A model generated the notes under the pieces. That model was not told where the DNA came from, ran no database searches, and saw nothing but the letters and a program-made list of their open reading frames with translations. Both the position numbers and the translations under genes were made by a program. Source: CAYXDO01 sp964463485 (GTDB lineage Bacteria > Myxococcota > Kuafuiibacteriia > Kuafuiibacteriales > Kuafuiibacteriaceae). Taken from it: a stretch of 64,000 bases of DNA. Below are positions 25,407 through 34,313 of the stretch, piece after piece. Within the stretch, counting starts at the first letter, position 1. Every line of letters starts with the position of its first letter. The stretch spans positions 1 to 64,000 of the forward strand of contig CAYXDO010000040.1 in NCBI GenBank assembly GCA_964463485.1. Direction: 5' to 3'.

Positions 25407-28230
25407 AGAGTTGGTCGACTCCGCCGGAGGACGCCGACCAGATCGCGGTGAAGTTCGACCCGTCGAAGAAGACTCGTCCCTTCCGGGCGGCGTTCGCCGC
25501 AGCGATGGTGCCCGTGTCGAGCACGCGTCCGCCGGTCAAATTCCGAATGGTGAAAGAAAGTGAGTTATCGTCGGCGTGGAGGATGGCGACCTTGGAGCTC
25601 TGGGGGAGCTGGAGGTCGGGGATGAATACGGCGTCGAGGACCCGCGCTGCAGGGGTCTGGAAATTGGCATCGAGCACCTGATTGGCAGCGACGGTGAATC
25701 GTTCCATACGGATGGCTTGGCCGTAGGAGCTGACGACGAGCGCGGCCGCGCCATCCCACATGACCGGCGTACCCACGTCCATGGTGTCGCCTCCGGAACC
25801 TAGGATGTTTTCGACGAGTGTCTGGCCCGAGGAATCGACGGAGAGGATTCGCGGTGCAACTCGGCCGCCTCCGTCACCGCCCGCGGATTTGACTGCGACA
25901 AAAGCGTTGCCGGCGGGAACGATGGCGAACGTGCGGAAGCTGTAATTTCCTCCGATCGTCACCGTCTCGTCGTCGGCGACGGCCACGAATGGGTTGGCTA
26001 TCGAGAAGTTGAGGAGGAGGACACCCTGTTGGTACGCCATCGACAACTTCCCTCGGTCATAGACGTGACTGAGTTGGACACCGGTCAAGAGCGGCAACGG
26101 AAGACCTCGGGCGGCGGCGCCCGTGTTGGGGTCGATCCAGTTGAGCGAAGCTCGGCCGCTCGGCGACACCCATACGACGGCGAATTGCGAGCGACCGGAG
26201 GAGTAAGCGATCCCCAACATTCCGTAGGACGTGTCGGGGACGGTGTCGACTTGGTCGTCGAGGGTGATCGGCGCCGACATCGTGCCGTTGGGCTGGATGA
26301 TCGCCGCGACGAGTCGACGAACACCGAGCGGTGCATCGACCCAAACGGCGCCGTAGACGCCCGCGCCCGCAGCCACGGCAAACCCATCTTTGCCGTCGAA
26401 GTCGGTAGTCAATTGAGTTGCCGCTCGGGACGCCGGGCGATTCTGTCCGTTGCAGTTGCGGTCGGGCCCGCCGCAGGCCTCGACGGCGCCGGGCCGGGTC
26501 GTGTTGTCGTTGTCGTTGCAGTCCGTGCCGCCGCAAGAGGTTGCCGCGAACCCATCGGCGTCTCCGTCTGAGCAACAGCCGCTGCCGTTGGGGTTGGTGG
26601 AGAGTCGGCCGAGGCACTTTCCGCCTGCGCAGGCCGCGTCGTTGGGAACGTACACACAGGCGCCCGAGCCCATGTCACAGGTGTCGTCGGTGCAGGTGAT
26701 CCGGTCGCCGCACGAAGCGGTCCCCGAGCATTCGAGGACGACGCAGTCGGCCGGACACGGCGCGAGGCCGCCCACGGCTCGATCGGCGGGCGTCTCGAAG
26801 CCGTCCTGGCAGGTCCCGTCTCCGCAAAAGCCGCAATCACGCCCGCAATAGGACGCGGTGGCGTCGCGCTCGAAGGTGTCGCAGTTGTTGTTTCCGCAAG
26901 TGAGTTGGCAGTCCTGTGGGCACGCGCTCGTCGACTCGGACAAGTCACAAACACCGTCGCCGCAGACATGACCGCAGTCGACCGAACAAGTGGAGAAGCT
27001 CTCGGAGGCTCCGCAGATTTCGTCACCGCAGCGGTCCGCGCAGTCGACGCCGCAGGTCGTGCCGTCGCTCGGCTCGCACAGGCCGTTGCCGCAAACGTCG
27101 ATGGGAACGCAATTGCCGCGACCGCAGGTTTGACCGCGCGTCGAGCAGTCGACGTCGGTCTGCGCGCTTCCGTTCGCGTTGCAGACTCTGAGGACGGGTC
27201 CGAGGCACTCGCGGGCTCCCGCTTCGCAAATCCCGCAGTCCTGAGGACAAGTCGTACTCTCATTCTCCTCGCACTGACCGTTCCCGCAGACGGTGCAGTC
27301 TCGCGGGCAACTCACTCGCTCACCAGTCTCACATCGACGATTTCCGCAGATGATCTGACAATCCGAAGGGCAGTCCGTCGCGTTCTCACCCGCCTCGCAG
27401 GCTCCGTTCCCACACACTCCAGCGCTCACACAGGCTCCGCTCGCGCAGACCTGCTGACTCACCGCGCAGTCCGTCTCGGTCTTGGACCGCCCGTCCGCCG
27501 CGCACACGACGAGTGTGTTGCCGGTGCAGTCTCGCGAGCTCGGAACGCACACGGAGGCGCAGTCGGAAGGGCACCCGGTCGAATTCTCGGTGGGCTCGCA
27601 CACGCCGTTGCCGCAGACTCCCGCGGGAACACAGCCGCCCGGACCGCAAACGCTCCCGCTGGCCTGACAGTCCGTCGTGAGTCGCTCGCCGTCGGCCGAG
27701 CACAACACCAGCTCCGCGCCCTCACAGTGTGGAGCGTCCCCGGGGTTGCAATCGCGGGCGCAGTCCTGTGGGCACGTCGTCGGACTCTCATCACCGGTGC
27801 AGTCTCGATCTCCGCAGGTCGCTCCACCGCAGTCCTCTTCGCACGGAGCGCAGCCCATCGCGTTGGGCGCGCATGTCGCTCGCTCGGTCCCTTCACACCG
27901 GCCGTCCCCGCAGCTCTGATGGCCGCAGTCCGAGCAGCGGATCCCGTCGCGGTCGATGCGCTCCACACCGCACGTGCACGGCACCTGGAACTGACACAAC
28001 ACCCGACAGTCTCCCGAACCATTGCACTGCGCGCTCACCGACCCGCTCTGCTCCAACAGGTCGCCCTCCGCGTGGCCTCCGCAAGCCACCGAAGCGGCGG
28101 CCCCAAGCTCCGGATTCGAGCCGGGTGGACACTGAGCGATCAAGTCACTCTCCGCGCACTTCGTGGCGACTTCGGTTGGATCACAGGCAGCCGCCGCACA
28201 GGCGGAGAGAAAGAGCAGACGGAAACGCAT
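25381..28230 (-). CDS. Cys-rich MopE-type lipoprotein
   Basis: A 949-aa secreted protein. The N-terminus (LLFLSACAAAACDP) carries a lipoprotein signal. Residues about 90-520 hold roughly ten units of the form CGxGxCE..EN...CPxDC, a disulfide-rich repeat frequent on myxobacterial surface proteins. Residues about 565-605 (DADGFAATSCGGTDCNDND, then PGAVEACGGPDRNCNG) match the metal-binding MopE motif. The remaining C-terminal 340 residues are Cys-poor with beta-strand repeats and look like a propeller (for example IIQPNGTMSAPITLDDQ). It is likely outer-membrane attached and may bind Ca or Cu, as MopE does in methanotrophs; a role in adhesion is equally possible. Its 3' end overlaps the TorD-like gene by 26 bases in convergent orientation. 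Confidence 0.88.
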   Translation of the reverse strand: MRFRLLFLSACAAAACDPTEVATKCAESDLIAQCPPGSNPELGAAASVACGGHAEGDLLEQSGSVSAQCNGSGDCRVLCQFQVPCTCGVERIDRDGIRCSDCGHQSCGDGRCEGTERATCAPNAMGCAPCEEDCGGATCGDRDCTGDESPTTCPQDCARDCNPGDAPHCEGAELVLCSADGERLTTDCQASGSVCGPGGCVPAGVCGNGVCEPTENSTGCPSDCASVCVPSSRDCTGNTLVVCAADGRSKTETDCAVSQQVCASGACVSAGVCGNGACEAGENATDCPSDCQIICGNRRCETGERVSCPRDCTVCGNGQCEENESTTCPQDCGICEAGARECLGPVLRVCNANGSAQTDVDCSTRGQTCGRGNCVPIDVCGNGLCEPSDGTTCGVDCADRCGDEICGASESFSTCSVDCGHVCGDGVCDLSESTSACPQDCQLTCGNNNCDTFERDATASYCGRDCGFCGDGTCQDGFETPADRAVGGLAPCPADCVVLECSGTASCGDRITCTDDTCDMGSGACVYVPNDAACAGGKCLGRLSTNPNGSGCCSDGDADGFAATSCGGTDCNDNDNTTRPGAVEACGGPDRNCNGQNRPASRAATQLTTDFDGKDGFAVAAGAGVYGAVWVDAPLGVRRLVAAIIQPNGTMSAPITLDDQVDTVPDTSYGMLGIAYSSGRSQFAVVWVSPSGRASLNWIDPNTGAAARGLPLPLLTGVQLSHVYDRGKLSMAYQQGVLLLNFSIANPFVAVADDETVTIGGNYSFRTFAIVPAGNAFVAVKSAGGDGGGRVAPRILSVDSSGQTLVENILGSGGDTMDVGTPVMWDGAAALVVSSYGQAIRMERFTVAANQVLDANFQTPAARVLDAVFIPDLQLPQSSKVAILHADDNSLSFTIRNLTGGRVLDTGTIAAANAARKGRVFFDGSNFTAIWSASSGGVDQLFMSTIACQ

Positions 28231-28663
28231 TCGGCGAAGCTAACACGGTCTGGTCCCGGTCGACCAGCCAACGAGGCAGAAGGAAGTCAGCGCGATGGCT
28301 GAACGGCCGACAGCCAGAATCCTGAAATGCGGTGGGAGTCTCGTGCGCGGCGAATGCCTCTTTTTCCGGCGCGCCGCCAAACACTGACCTGCGCGAGCAC
28401 ATGGCATGAGTTTCGGAGCCATTCTCAGCGCCCTGGTGAGAGTTCGGTAATTCTGAAAACACGACGTCGGGAACGTCAGCCTCGATCGCCAGGCGTGGCG
28501 ATGCGTGGCGATCGACGACTCTGTGGATGTGAGCGACAAACGAGGTCGTGGACCCAGTGGATCAGATCCCTGCACCGAGCATCTGACTCGAAAACTTTCA
28601 CCCCGTGCTTTCTCCTTGCAGGCGGTGGCGGGTTGAACGACTCTGCTGCTAGGGCGGTAAGTC
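28231..28663. other. Divergent intergenic region with decayed MITE-like sequence
   Basis: These 433 bases separate the Cys-rich gene from the divergent TPR-ferredoxin operon. Positions 28404-28441 (GGCATGAGTTTCGGAGCC, then TCTCAGCGCCCTGGT) closely resemble the right end of the MITE at 12009-12154, and CCTGAAAT near 28319 may be a worn left end, so a decayed copy of that element probably lies at 28316-28441. The segment 28442-28663 holds no gene that I can support. Confidence 0.55.
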
Positions 28664-29602
28664 GTGCTGATCGAGTGGCTCATGGCTCTAGCGCAACGAG
28701 CGGTCGAGCTTGATCGCCACTGGCTCGCGACGAACCTGGGTCGGGCACTTCAGCTCGTCGGGAAGCCTTACGGCTACGAGGTCGAGGCGATGACCCACGT
28801 TCGAACGGGTCGCCCGGAGAAGGCGCTCGCCGTCCTGCGTCGAGGAGCGAATCGAGCGCCTTGGGACTGGTCTATATTGGAGCTGCTGGGCAACATCGCG
28901 TCCGACTTGGCGCGCCCTGACGAAGCGCGCGCGGCATACGCACGGTCCCTCGGCTGCGAAGACGTCGAAGTCCGCAGCGTGAAATACAATCTCGCCGCGT
29001 GCCTTCAGCGGGAGGGCCGATTCGAGGAGGCGCTCCGAGAAGTCACAGTCTCGCTGGGGGCAACCGGGGAACTCCGGCTGCACGCGTACTGCCTCCACGG
29101 GACGCTCTTGTCGTCGCTCGGCCGGCACGATGAGGCGCTCTCCTCGTCCGAAGCTATCGTGGGAGCCGCGAAGGACGACGGTCCGGAAAGCGAAGCCACC
29201 GCCTTGGCCATTCGAGCGCGCGCTCTCTCGTGCTCCGGCAAACGCGAGGCGAGCGAGTCTCAGATCCGCGCTGCCCTCGAGCTCGCCACTCCAACTATGG
29301 TCCTTCGGATTCTTCGAGAGATTCGAGATGAAAGGTCCGAGTCAGCTCGACGCTTTCGGTTGAGACTGACGGGCTCGTGGCCAGACCTGATCGAGGGCTT
29401 CGGGGGCCCGGTTGATTTTCTTCGAGAGCTGTCCGTCGCCGCCGACTCACCGCAGAGAGCACTTCAACTCGCCTCGGAGCTCGAACCCTTCGCCGCAAGA
29501 CCCACACTCTCGATCGACTCCTGCGACGACGACGGACCCTCCCCTGGACTCACAGGAGTCATCAGCGCGACTGGCCATTTCTTTCATCCGAGAGAGACTT
29601 AG
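28664..29602 (+). CDS. TPR protein
   Basis: A 312-aa protein with five or six tetratricopeptide-like units in residues about 20-225 (TGRPEKALAVLRRGANRAPWDWSILE..., DLARPDEARAAYARSLG, REGRFEEALREVTVSLG, SLGRHDEALSSSEAIVG, SGKREASESQIRAALEL). No signal peptide is seen, so it is probably a cytoplasmic scaffold. The C-terminal 80 residues, including FGGPVDFLRELSV and HFFHPRET, are not recognised. The start is GTG 28664 (MLIEWLMAL) or ATG 28679. It is the first gene of a four-gene operon and ends 7 bases before the ferredoxin gene. Confidence 0.75.
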   Translation: MLIEWLMALAQRAVELDRHWLATNLGRALQLVGKPYGYEVEAMTHVRTGRPEKALAVLRRGANRAPWDWSILELLGNIASDLARPDEARAAYARSLGCEDVEVRSVKYNLAACLQREGRFEEALREVTVSLGATGELRLHAYCLHGTLLSSLGRHDEALSSSEAIVGAAKDDGPESEATALAIRARALSCSGKREASESQIRAALELATPTMVLRILREIRDERSESARRFRLRLTGSWPDLIEGFGGPVDFLRELSVAADSPQRALQLASELEPFAARPTLSIDSCDDDGPSPGLTGVISATGHFFHPRET

Positions 29603-29609
29603 GACGACG

Positions 29610-30638
29610 ATGGGCGCACCCTCCATCGTCTACGAGTCCTGCGTCCGCACGAAGTCCCTAGCCGCTTCGTGCTCCGCCTGCGTCTCCGTTTGTCCCACGG
29701 GAGCGATCTCGATCTCGGGACTTCGGGGCTCCGTGGTGATCGACCTCGCGAAGTGTACGGCTTGTGGACTCTGTCCTTCGGTCTGCCCGACCGAGGCCGT
29801 CAAGGGATTCGATCCGAGCTCGCTGTTGGCGTCTCGACCGGAGCGGGTGCGCTGCGGCGAGCAAGGGCTTCCTTGCGCCGGTTCGCTCTGTGTCGAAGAC
29901 CTCGCGACTCTTGCCCTGAGTGCGACATCCGGAACTCTCCGTGTCGAGTTGCCTGAGGACTGTCGGGTCGCGGTTCCGGGACACTCTACGGCACGCGCAA
30001 GAGCCCGCGAAGCCGCGCTCTTCGTCACCGGCCTTGGAATCAGGGCGACGATCGAGATCCTCGACGTAGGGGGATCAGGGCCCGATGGTCGCAGGCGATT
30101 GTTCGGCGACCTCTTGGGAGCGCTCCAGGGAGCGCCCGACCCGGTCGCTATGCCCGCGCGGCTGGATCGCGAGCGCCTCCGTATGCCGACCGTCACCGAG
30201 CGACGGAAGAGGCTGCTCGCAACTCTTCCGCCTTCGCTCTCATCGGAGGCATGGGTCCCCGAGGCCGCGCTTGGTTTTGTTTCCTCGAAGCGTATCGACA
30301 TCGACAAGTGCACGGCCTGTTCGATGTGCACAGACTCATGTCCGACGGGTGCGCTGACGCGCACTCGACTGAAGGATCAGATCCGGTTCGACACGAGCGT
30401 GTGCGTGAAATGCCAACTCTGTCACGACGTGTGCGAGCCCCAAGCGATCACGCTGAGCCCAGCGACTTCAATCCATGACGTGCTCGCGCGAGCCCCAGCG
30501 CTCTTGGCGAGGCTCCCGATCGTCTTGTGTGGTGAGTGCGGCGCGCCCTTCAAAACCGAGGCTCCCGACGAAGCCCAGTGCCCTCGGTGTCGCGCGCTCG
30601 ACGAAGAAGCTCGGGACCTGACGGGAGTCCGAGGATGA
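29610..30638 (+). CDS. Multi-cluster ferredoxin-like protein with zinc-ribbon tail
   Basis: A 342-aa cytoplasmic iron-sulfur protein. ATG 29610 follows AGGA. The N-terminus has CSACVSVCPTG and CTACGLCPSVCPTE, two [4Fe-4S] sites. The middle (about 75-225) has CGEQGLPCAGSLC and a region reminiscent of coenzyme F420/HdrA-type iron-sulfur protein linkers. A second pair of sites follows at about 232-285: CTACSMCTDSCPTG and CVKCQLCHDVCEP. The C-terminus (about 305-335) has CGECGAPF with CPRCR, a rubredoxin/zinc-ribbon-like knuckle. The arrangement suggests electron transfer or biogenesis for a redox enzyme such as the Mo-oxidoreductase 4 kb upstream; this is inference. Its stop overlaps the next start (ATGA). 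Confidence 0.85.
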   Translation: MGAPSIVYESCVRTKSLAASCSACVSVCPTGAISISGLRGSVVIDLAKCTACGLCPSVCPTEAVKGFDPSSLLASRPERVRCGEQGLPCAGSLCVEDLATLALSATSGTLRVELPEDCRVAVPGHSTARARAREAALFVTGLGIRATIEILDVGGSGPDGRRRLFGDLLGALQGAPDPVAMPARLDRERLRMPTVTERRKRLLATLPPSLSSEAWVPEAALGFVSSKRIDIDKCTACSMCTDSCPTGALTRTRLKDQIRFDTSVCVKCQLCHDVCEPQAITLSPATSIHDVLARAPALLARLPIVLCGECGAPFKTEAPDEAQCPRCRALDEEARDLTGVRG

Positions 30639-31105
30639 TTTCGAAGAGCACGCGCCTGTTCGGCCTGATTCACGACGACCCCAACGACGTTTGGATCCCC
30701 AAGCTCTACAATTACGTGCTCGGCTACAACGGGTTGGACGCCGCGTACCTATCGTTTCTGGCTCGAGCCGACACCTTCACCAGGATCGTCGAGGGAATCT
30801 CGAGAAACGGCACGACCGAGTGGGTTCACGTGACGGAGGCGCTCTCGAGCCGAGCCTCCGCCTTCGCCAGGTCCGGCACGGCCAAAGTCGATCGCCTGGA
30901 TTTTGGACCCGACGGCGTTCGCGCGACTCACTCCGGACTTGCAGGTGACTTGGTCGGAGTGAGTGAACGAGCCCGACGCGAGCTCTCGGCCGCGTTCGGT
31001 ACCGAGCTCGAATGGCCGTCCGACGTCGCTCGCGCCGTGTCGGAGCCTAGCTATCGTCCCTGCAAGCTCACCCACGACGACTTCGGGGTCCGCCGTGACC
31101 GATAG
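30635..31105 (+). CDS. Shikimate dehydrogenase N-domain-like protein
   Basis: A 156-aa protein. Its beginning (STRLFGLIHDDPNDVWIPKL, then YNGLDAAYLSFLARADTFTRIVEG) follows the pattern of the AroE substrate-binding domain (xFGxIG.P..HS.SP..HN......LDAVYLPF), but the catalytic stretch is altered and there is no NADP-binding domain (AroE is about 270 aa). The remaining ~90 residues have no clear match. Coupled by ATGA to the ferredoxin gene and overlapping the next gene by 11 bases, it is firmly part of this operon. It may be an accessory or ligand-binding protein that reuses the AroE fold. The similarity is short and needs a profile comparison. Confidence 0.55.
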   Translation: MISKSTRLFGLIHDDPNDVWIPKLYNYVLGYNGLDAAYLSFLARADTFTRIVEGISRNGTTEWVHVTEALSSRASAFARSGTAKVDRLDFGPDGVRATHSGLAGDLVGVSERARRELSAAFGTELEWPSDVARAVSEPSYRPCKLTHDDFGVRRDR

Positions 31106-31448
31106 CCTCCTCGACGAGCTCGCCCGTCACCTGGCGATTCCGGCGAAGTCGGGCATCTACATCACCAAGAACGAGCTGATGAGTCTGGCTCGTGCTTCCG
31201 AGGCGAGCCTTCGCGTGAACGAACGCCCTCGCATGCTCGCGGACGTCTTGAAGTCCGCGCAATCTCCGGAAGAGCTCTCGCGGATCCTCGACCGAGTGAT
31301 CGGGCTGTGCCGACTGCAAGTCAGCCACCTCACGGAGCTCACGACACTCGCCCCGACGGCCGCTCCTTGCTTCGAGCCCTGGCAGCAGCGCGTGAGGAAG
31401 ACGATCGAGAGGCTCGAAGCCATCAAAGAGGAGCTCGCGCCCCGCTGA
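31095..31448 (+). CDS. Small hypothetical protein of the ferredoxin operon
   Basis: A 117-aa acidic helical protein starting at GTG 31095, which overlaps the AroE-N-like gene by 11 bases. It contains LDELARHLAIPAKSGIYITKNELMSLARASE, an amphipathic central helix set, LCRLQVSHLTELTTL, and ends with WQQRVRKTIERLEAIKEEL. No family is recognised and no metal-binding Cys pattern is present (two isolated cysteines). The tight packing with the ferredoxin gene argues that it is a small partner subunit or assembly factor. Confidence 0.6.
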   Translation: MTDSLLDELARHLAIPAKSGIYITKNELMSLARASEASLRVNERPRMLADVLKSAQSPEELSRILDRVIGLCRLQVSHLTELTTLAPTAAPCFEPWQQRVRKTIERLEAIKEELAPR

Positions 31449-31573
31449 CCCTCCGCGTTGGCATCGCCCAACGCGATCGTTGGCAGGACCCAACACGAGG
31501 GCTCCAAAATCGAGCGGCGCCCCCCGCTTCGCCGCGGGAACGGGTCGGCACGCAGTCTGCACACCCGGGAGTC

Positions 31574-32581
31574 ATGCTGAACGTCCCCACGCGCCGCACC
31601 TCCGGGCTTCCTACTCCTCGAACGGAGAGCGTCGTCGAGCTACGGACTGAGCGATCGGGCCCCCGCGCGGTGGACCACTTCGTGGCGCCGCGCGGGCAGG
31701 ATCCGCAACGCGTCGGTCAGCTCCTCGGCCGAGCCCCCTCGGAGCTCCCGCGCCGACAAGTCAGCGACGAGACTGCCAACGATAAGCCCTCCGGGTTCCT
31801 GACTTGGCTGAATCCGGTCGGCTTCTCCAGAAACACCGCCGGCGCGGCTCTGACCGCCGTCGCCGCGACCCCTGTCGTCCTCGGGATGATGACGACTCCG
31901 TCGGAGGCCGCGACCGCGGCTCGGAGCATCGACGGCGTCGCCGTCACCCTCGCCCCGACGGACGCGACGCCCGCTGAGCAATTTGCCCACTACGAGTCCA
32001 TCGTCGAAGCCATGGGCGGCCGCATCGAGACCGGTCGAACTCATGTCCTCGGCCTGCGCGGCGTGGACCCAGACGGAACCGTGCACGCCACGCGCTCGGG
32101 TCGAACCATGAACGACACCTTCGTCGTGCTTCGACGAGACGCCGACGGGTCCGTCCAGGTGGATCACTTCCGAGGCTCGACCCATCCGAGCGTCGCTCGG
32201 TCCCGCCAGAGCCCCGACGTCGACCGTGACGGTGTGCGTGACGTCGGGATGATTCGCGAAGGGCGATTCTCCGTCGCGCCGAATGGCTGGCGCGACAGCG
32301 GCTGGAGTTATCACATCCGAACGACCGGAGGCTCGGGAGCGCTTCCGGGCGCGCGCGACACCGACCACGACGGAAGATATTCTCACGCGGAGTGGCAGCG
32401 AGCCCAGACTCGCGGCCACCGACTCACTGAAGTACTCTTTCACCCGGGGACGCCACGGGGCAACGCCTCGTCGGTCGGATGCCTCAACGTTCGCAGCTGG
32501 AACGCGTTCATCGCCTCCGTGGGCGGCCGAAACACGTCCTTCGATTTCACTCTGGTGAATGCGCACTCGGCGGAGATCTGA
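31574..32581 (+). CDS. Exported protein with L,D-transpeptidase-like Cys motif and EF-hand
   Basis: A 335-aa protein starting at ATG 31574. A hydrophobic segment (about residues 93-113, NTAGAALTAVAATPVVLGM) probably anchors it. The distal part contains HPGTPRGNASSVGCLNVRSW (about 292-311), which resembles the H-G...S-x-GC-[IL]-R active-site signature of YkuD/L,D-transpeptidases or of DUF5675-type peptidoglycan proteins; the Cys would be the nucleophile. DTDHDGRYSHAEW (about 258-270) is a canonical EF-hand Ca-binding loop and DVDRDGVRD (about 217-225) a related acidic loop. It is probably a calcium-dependent cell-wall enzyme, but the motif is partial. It is convergent with the lipoprotein gene at 32892 and separated from it by a hairpin repeat. 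Confidence 0.55.
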   Translation: MLNVPTRRTSGLPTPRTESVVELRTERSGPRAVDHFVAPRGQDPQRVGQLLGRAPSELPRRQVSDETANDKPSGFLTWLNPVGFSRNTAGAALTAVAATPVVLGMMTTPSEAATAARSIDGVAVTLAPTDATPAEQFAHYESIVEAMGGRIETGRTHVLGLRGVDPDGTVHATRSGRTMNDTFVVLRRDADGSVQVDHFRGSTHPSVARSRQSPDVDRDGVRDVGMIREGRFSVAPNGWRDSGWSYHIRTTGGSGALPGARDTDHDGRYSHAEWQRAQTRGHRLTEVLFHPGTPRGNASSVGCLNVRSWNAFIASVGGRNTSFDFTLVNAHSAEI

Positions 32582-32600
32582 GTACCCGGCTAAGTACGGC

Positions 32601-32888
<288 letters not shown>

Positions 32889-32891
32889 GAG

Positions 32892-34313
32892 TCAGGGTCG
32901 ATGCGGATCGCAAACTCCGAGCGCCTCCGGGTGCAGCAAGAACACGCTGGCCTCGACGTCGGGAGCCCGCGCGCTCCCGGTCGCGAGCACGACCGATCGA
33001 CCGGAGACGAGGTGCGGAAGGTGGACTCCCGACGCCTCGTGGGCCCGAGTCTCACACTCTCCATACTCACTCTCCCAGAACCCAATCTCGCCCAGGTGGC
33101 CTCCGAAGAGAATTCCGTCGCCGTATGCGGCCATCGCGAACACGTTGTCGCCCGAGCCTCTGTGGATTTGTCGCCAACCGCCTCCATCGCGGACGAACAA
33201 ATCACCGACCGACGCCGCGTAGAAGACTCGGTCCTTGGCGCGTACGATCGCGTTGGCGTTCTCTGTTCGAGGGTCCGGAGTGGCCGAATGGGGCGTGACC
33301 TCGAGGGTCGTGGTGGCTCCGTAAGATACGATGATGGCCTGCCCGGGAGCGGTCACTGCCGCCGTGGTCCAACCGGTCTTACACATCCCTTCGGCGTCGA
33401 GCTCAGGCGCGCGCAGCGAGCGCCAGGATCGAGCGCCTACGTCGAAGGCCGAGACCGATCCGTCGTTGCTCGCGAAGACGAGGGTCGACTCGTCCGCCTC
33501 GAAGAGCTCCACCGCGGCATACTGGTGACCGAAGAGAGTCGCGGTGAGTCCGTGCGGCGGACTGTCGCACGCTACCCAAAAAGGGTTGCGCGGCATGGGC
33601 TCGAACTCGCTCTGACCGAGGGATGTCTCTCGCCACAGCGCGCCGGCTTCGCCGTACAACCAAAGCCGTCCCTCTGAGTCCACGAGGCCCGCGCCGCTCG
33701 GAGGCGCGGCGCTCGACGTCCCTACATGCCCGTCGTGCTCTCGAACCGAGCCGTCCGGGCCGAGCACGAAGAGGCCGTCCGGCGATCCGAGGAGAAAATC
33801 GTCGCCGCGAGAGAGTACGAGCGACGGCGTCATCGAAATAGGTGTATCGATGGCTTCCGACTCGAGTCTGGGGCACGGAGACTCGCGCTGAAAGCGGAGC
33901 TCCGTGGCGACCTGTACGCTAGGTTCCGCCGGGGACCAGCTGCTGATTCCCCCTTCCGCAAGTCGTGCGAGGTGGACTCGCTCGGGCCGCCTGACCGGGC
34001 CGTCAGCGAACACGCGCCCGCTGCGAAGCGTGATCCCGAGGCGCTCGACCGACGAGCACTCGTAGTCGAGCAGCGCGATCTCCGAGTCCGGCTCCTCGAG
34101 CTCCAGCGGGAAGCCACTCTCTGCGGTGAGGAGCGCTCCCTGCGCTTGGCCTTCGGCGCACGGGAGCTTCGAACACGCGACGACCAGTCTCGTGTGGAGG
34201 CCGTCGGCGGGCGGAACGAGCAGAGTCTCCGGCGACCCACAACCGGCGTACAACGCGCACACCAGGGGAGCCACAGGCGCTCGACGAACGACCTCGACCC
34301 GACGGGTAGTCAT
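32892..34313 (-). CDS. Lipoprotein, beta-propeller-like
   Basis: A 473-aa lipoprotein. ATG 34311-34313 is chosen because GGAG lies seven bases upstream and it overlaps the preceding gene's stop (ATGA); the frame runs on upstream without support. Signal segment APLVCALYAGCGSPE ends at a lipobox Cys. The body contains several blades: LLGSPDGLFVLGPDGSVREHDG, LVDSEGRLWLYGEAGALWRE, FASNDGSVSAFDVGARSWRSL, YAASVGDLFVRDGGGW and AAYGDGILFGGHLGEIGFWESE, a typical propeller pattern. It is likely on the outer membrane; ligand unknown. It forms a coupled pair with the upstream lipoprotein gene and resembles the lipoprotein at 9624-10916. Confidence 0.8.
   Translation of the reverse strand: MTTRRVEVVRRAPVAPLVCALYAGCGSPETLLVPPADGLHTRLVVACSKLPCAEGQAQGALLTAESGFPLELEEPDSEIALLDYECSSVERLGITLRSGRVFADGPVRRPERVHLARLAEGGISSWSPAEPSVQVATELRFQRESPCPRLESEAIDTPISMTPSLVLSRGDDFLLGSPDGLFVLGPDGSVREHDGHVGTSSAAPPSGAGLVDSEGRLWLYGEAGALWRETSLGQSEFEPMPRNPFWVACDSPPHGLTATLFGHQYAAVELFEADESTLVFASNDGSVSAFDVGARSWRSLRAPELDAEGMCKTGWTTAAVTAPGQAIIVSYGATTTLEVTPHSATPDPRTENANAIVRAKDRVFYAASVGDLFVRDGGGWRQIHRGSGDNVFAMAAYGDGILFGGHLGEIGFWESEYGECETRAHEASGVHLPHLVSGRSVVLATGSARAPDVEASVFLLHPEALGVCDPHRP

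Noticed and set aside
26905..28302. Long plus-strand frame opposite the Cys-rich gene (about 465 codons)
   Set aside because: It is an antisense shadow: Cys-rich GC codons give open Ala/Arg/Thr frames, with no domain, and the minus-strand product has clear repeats and a lipobox.
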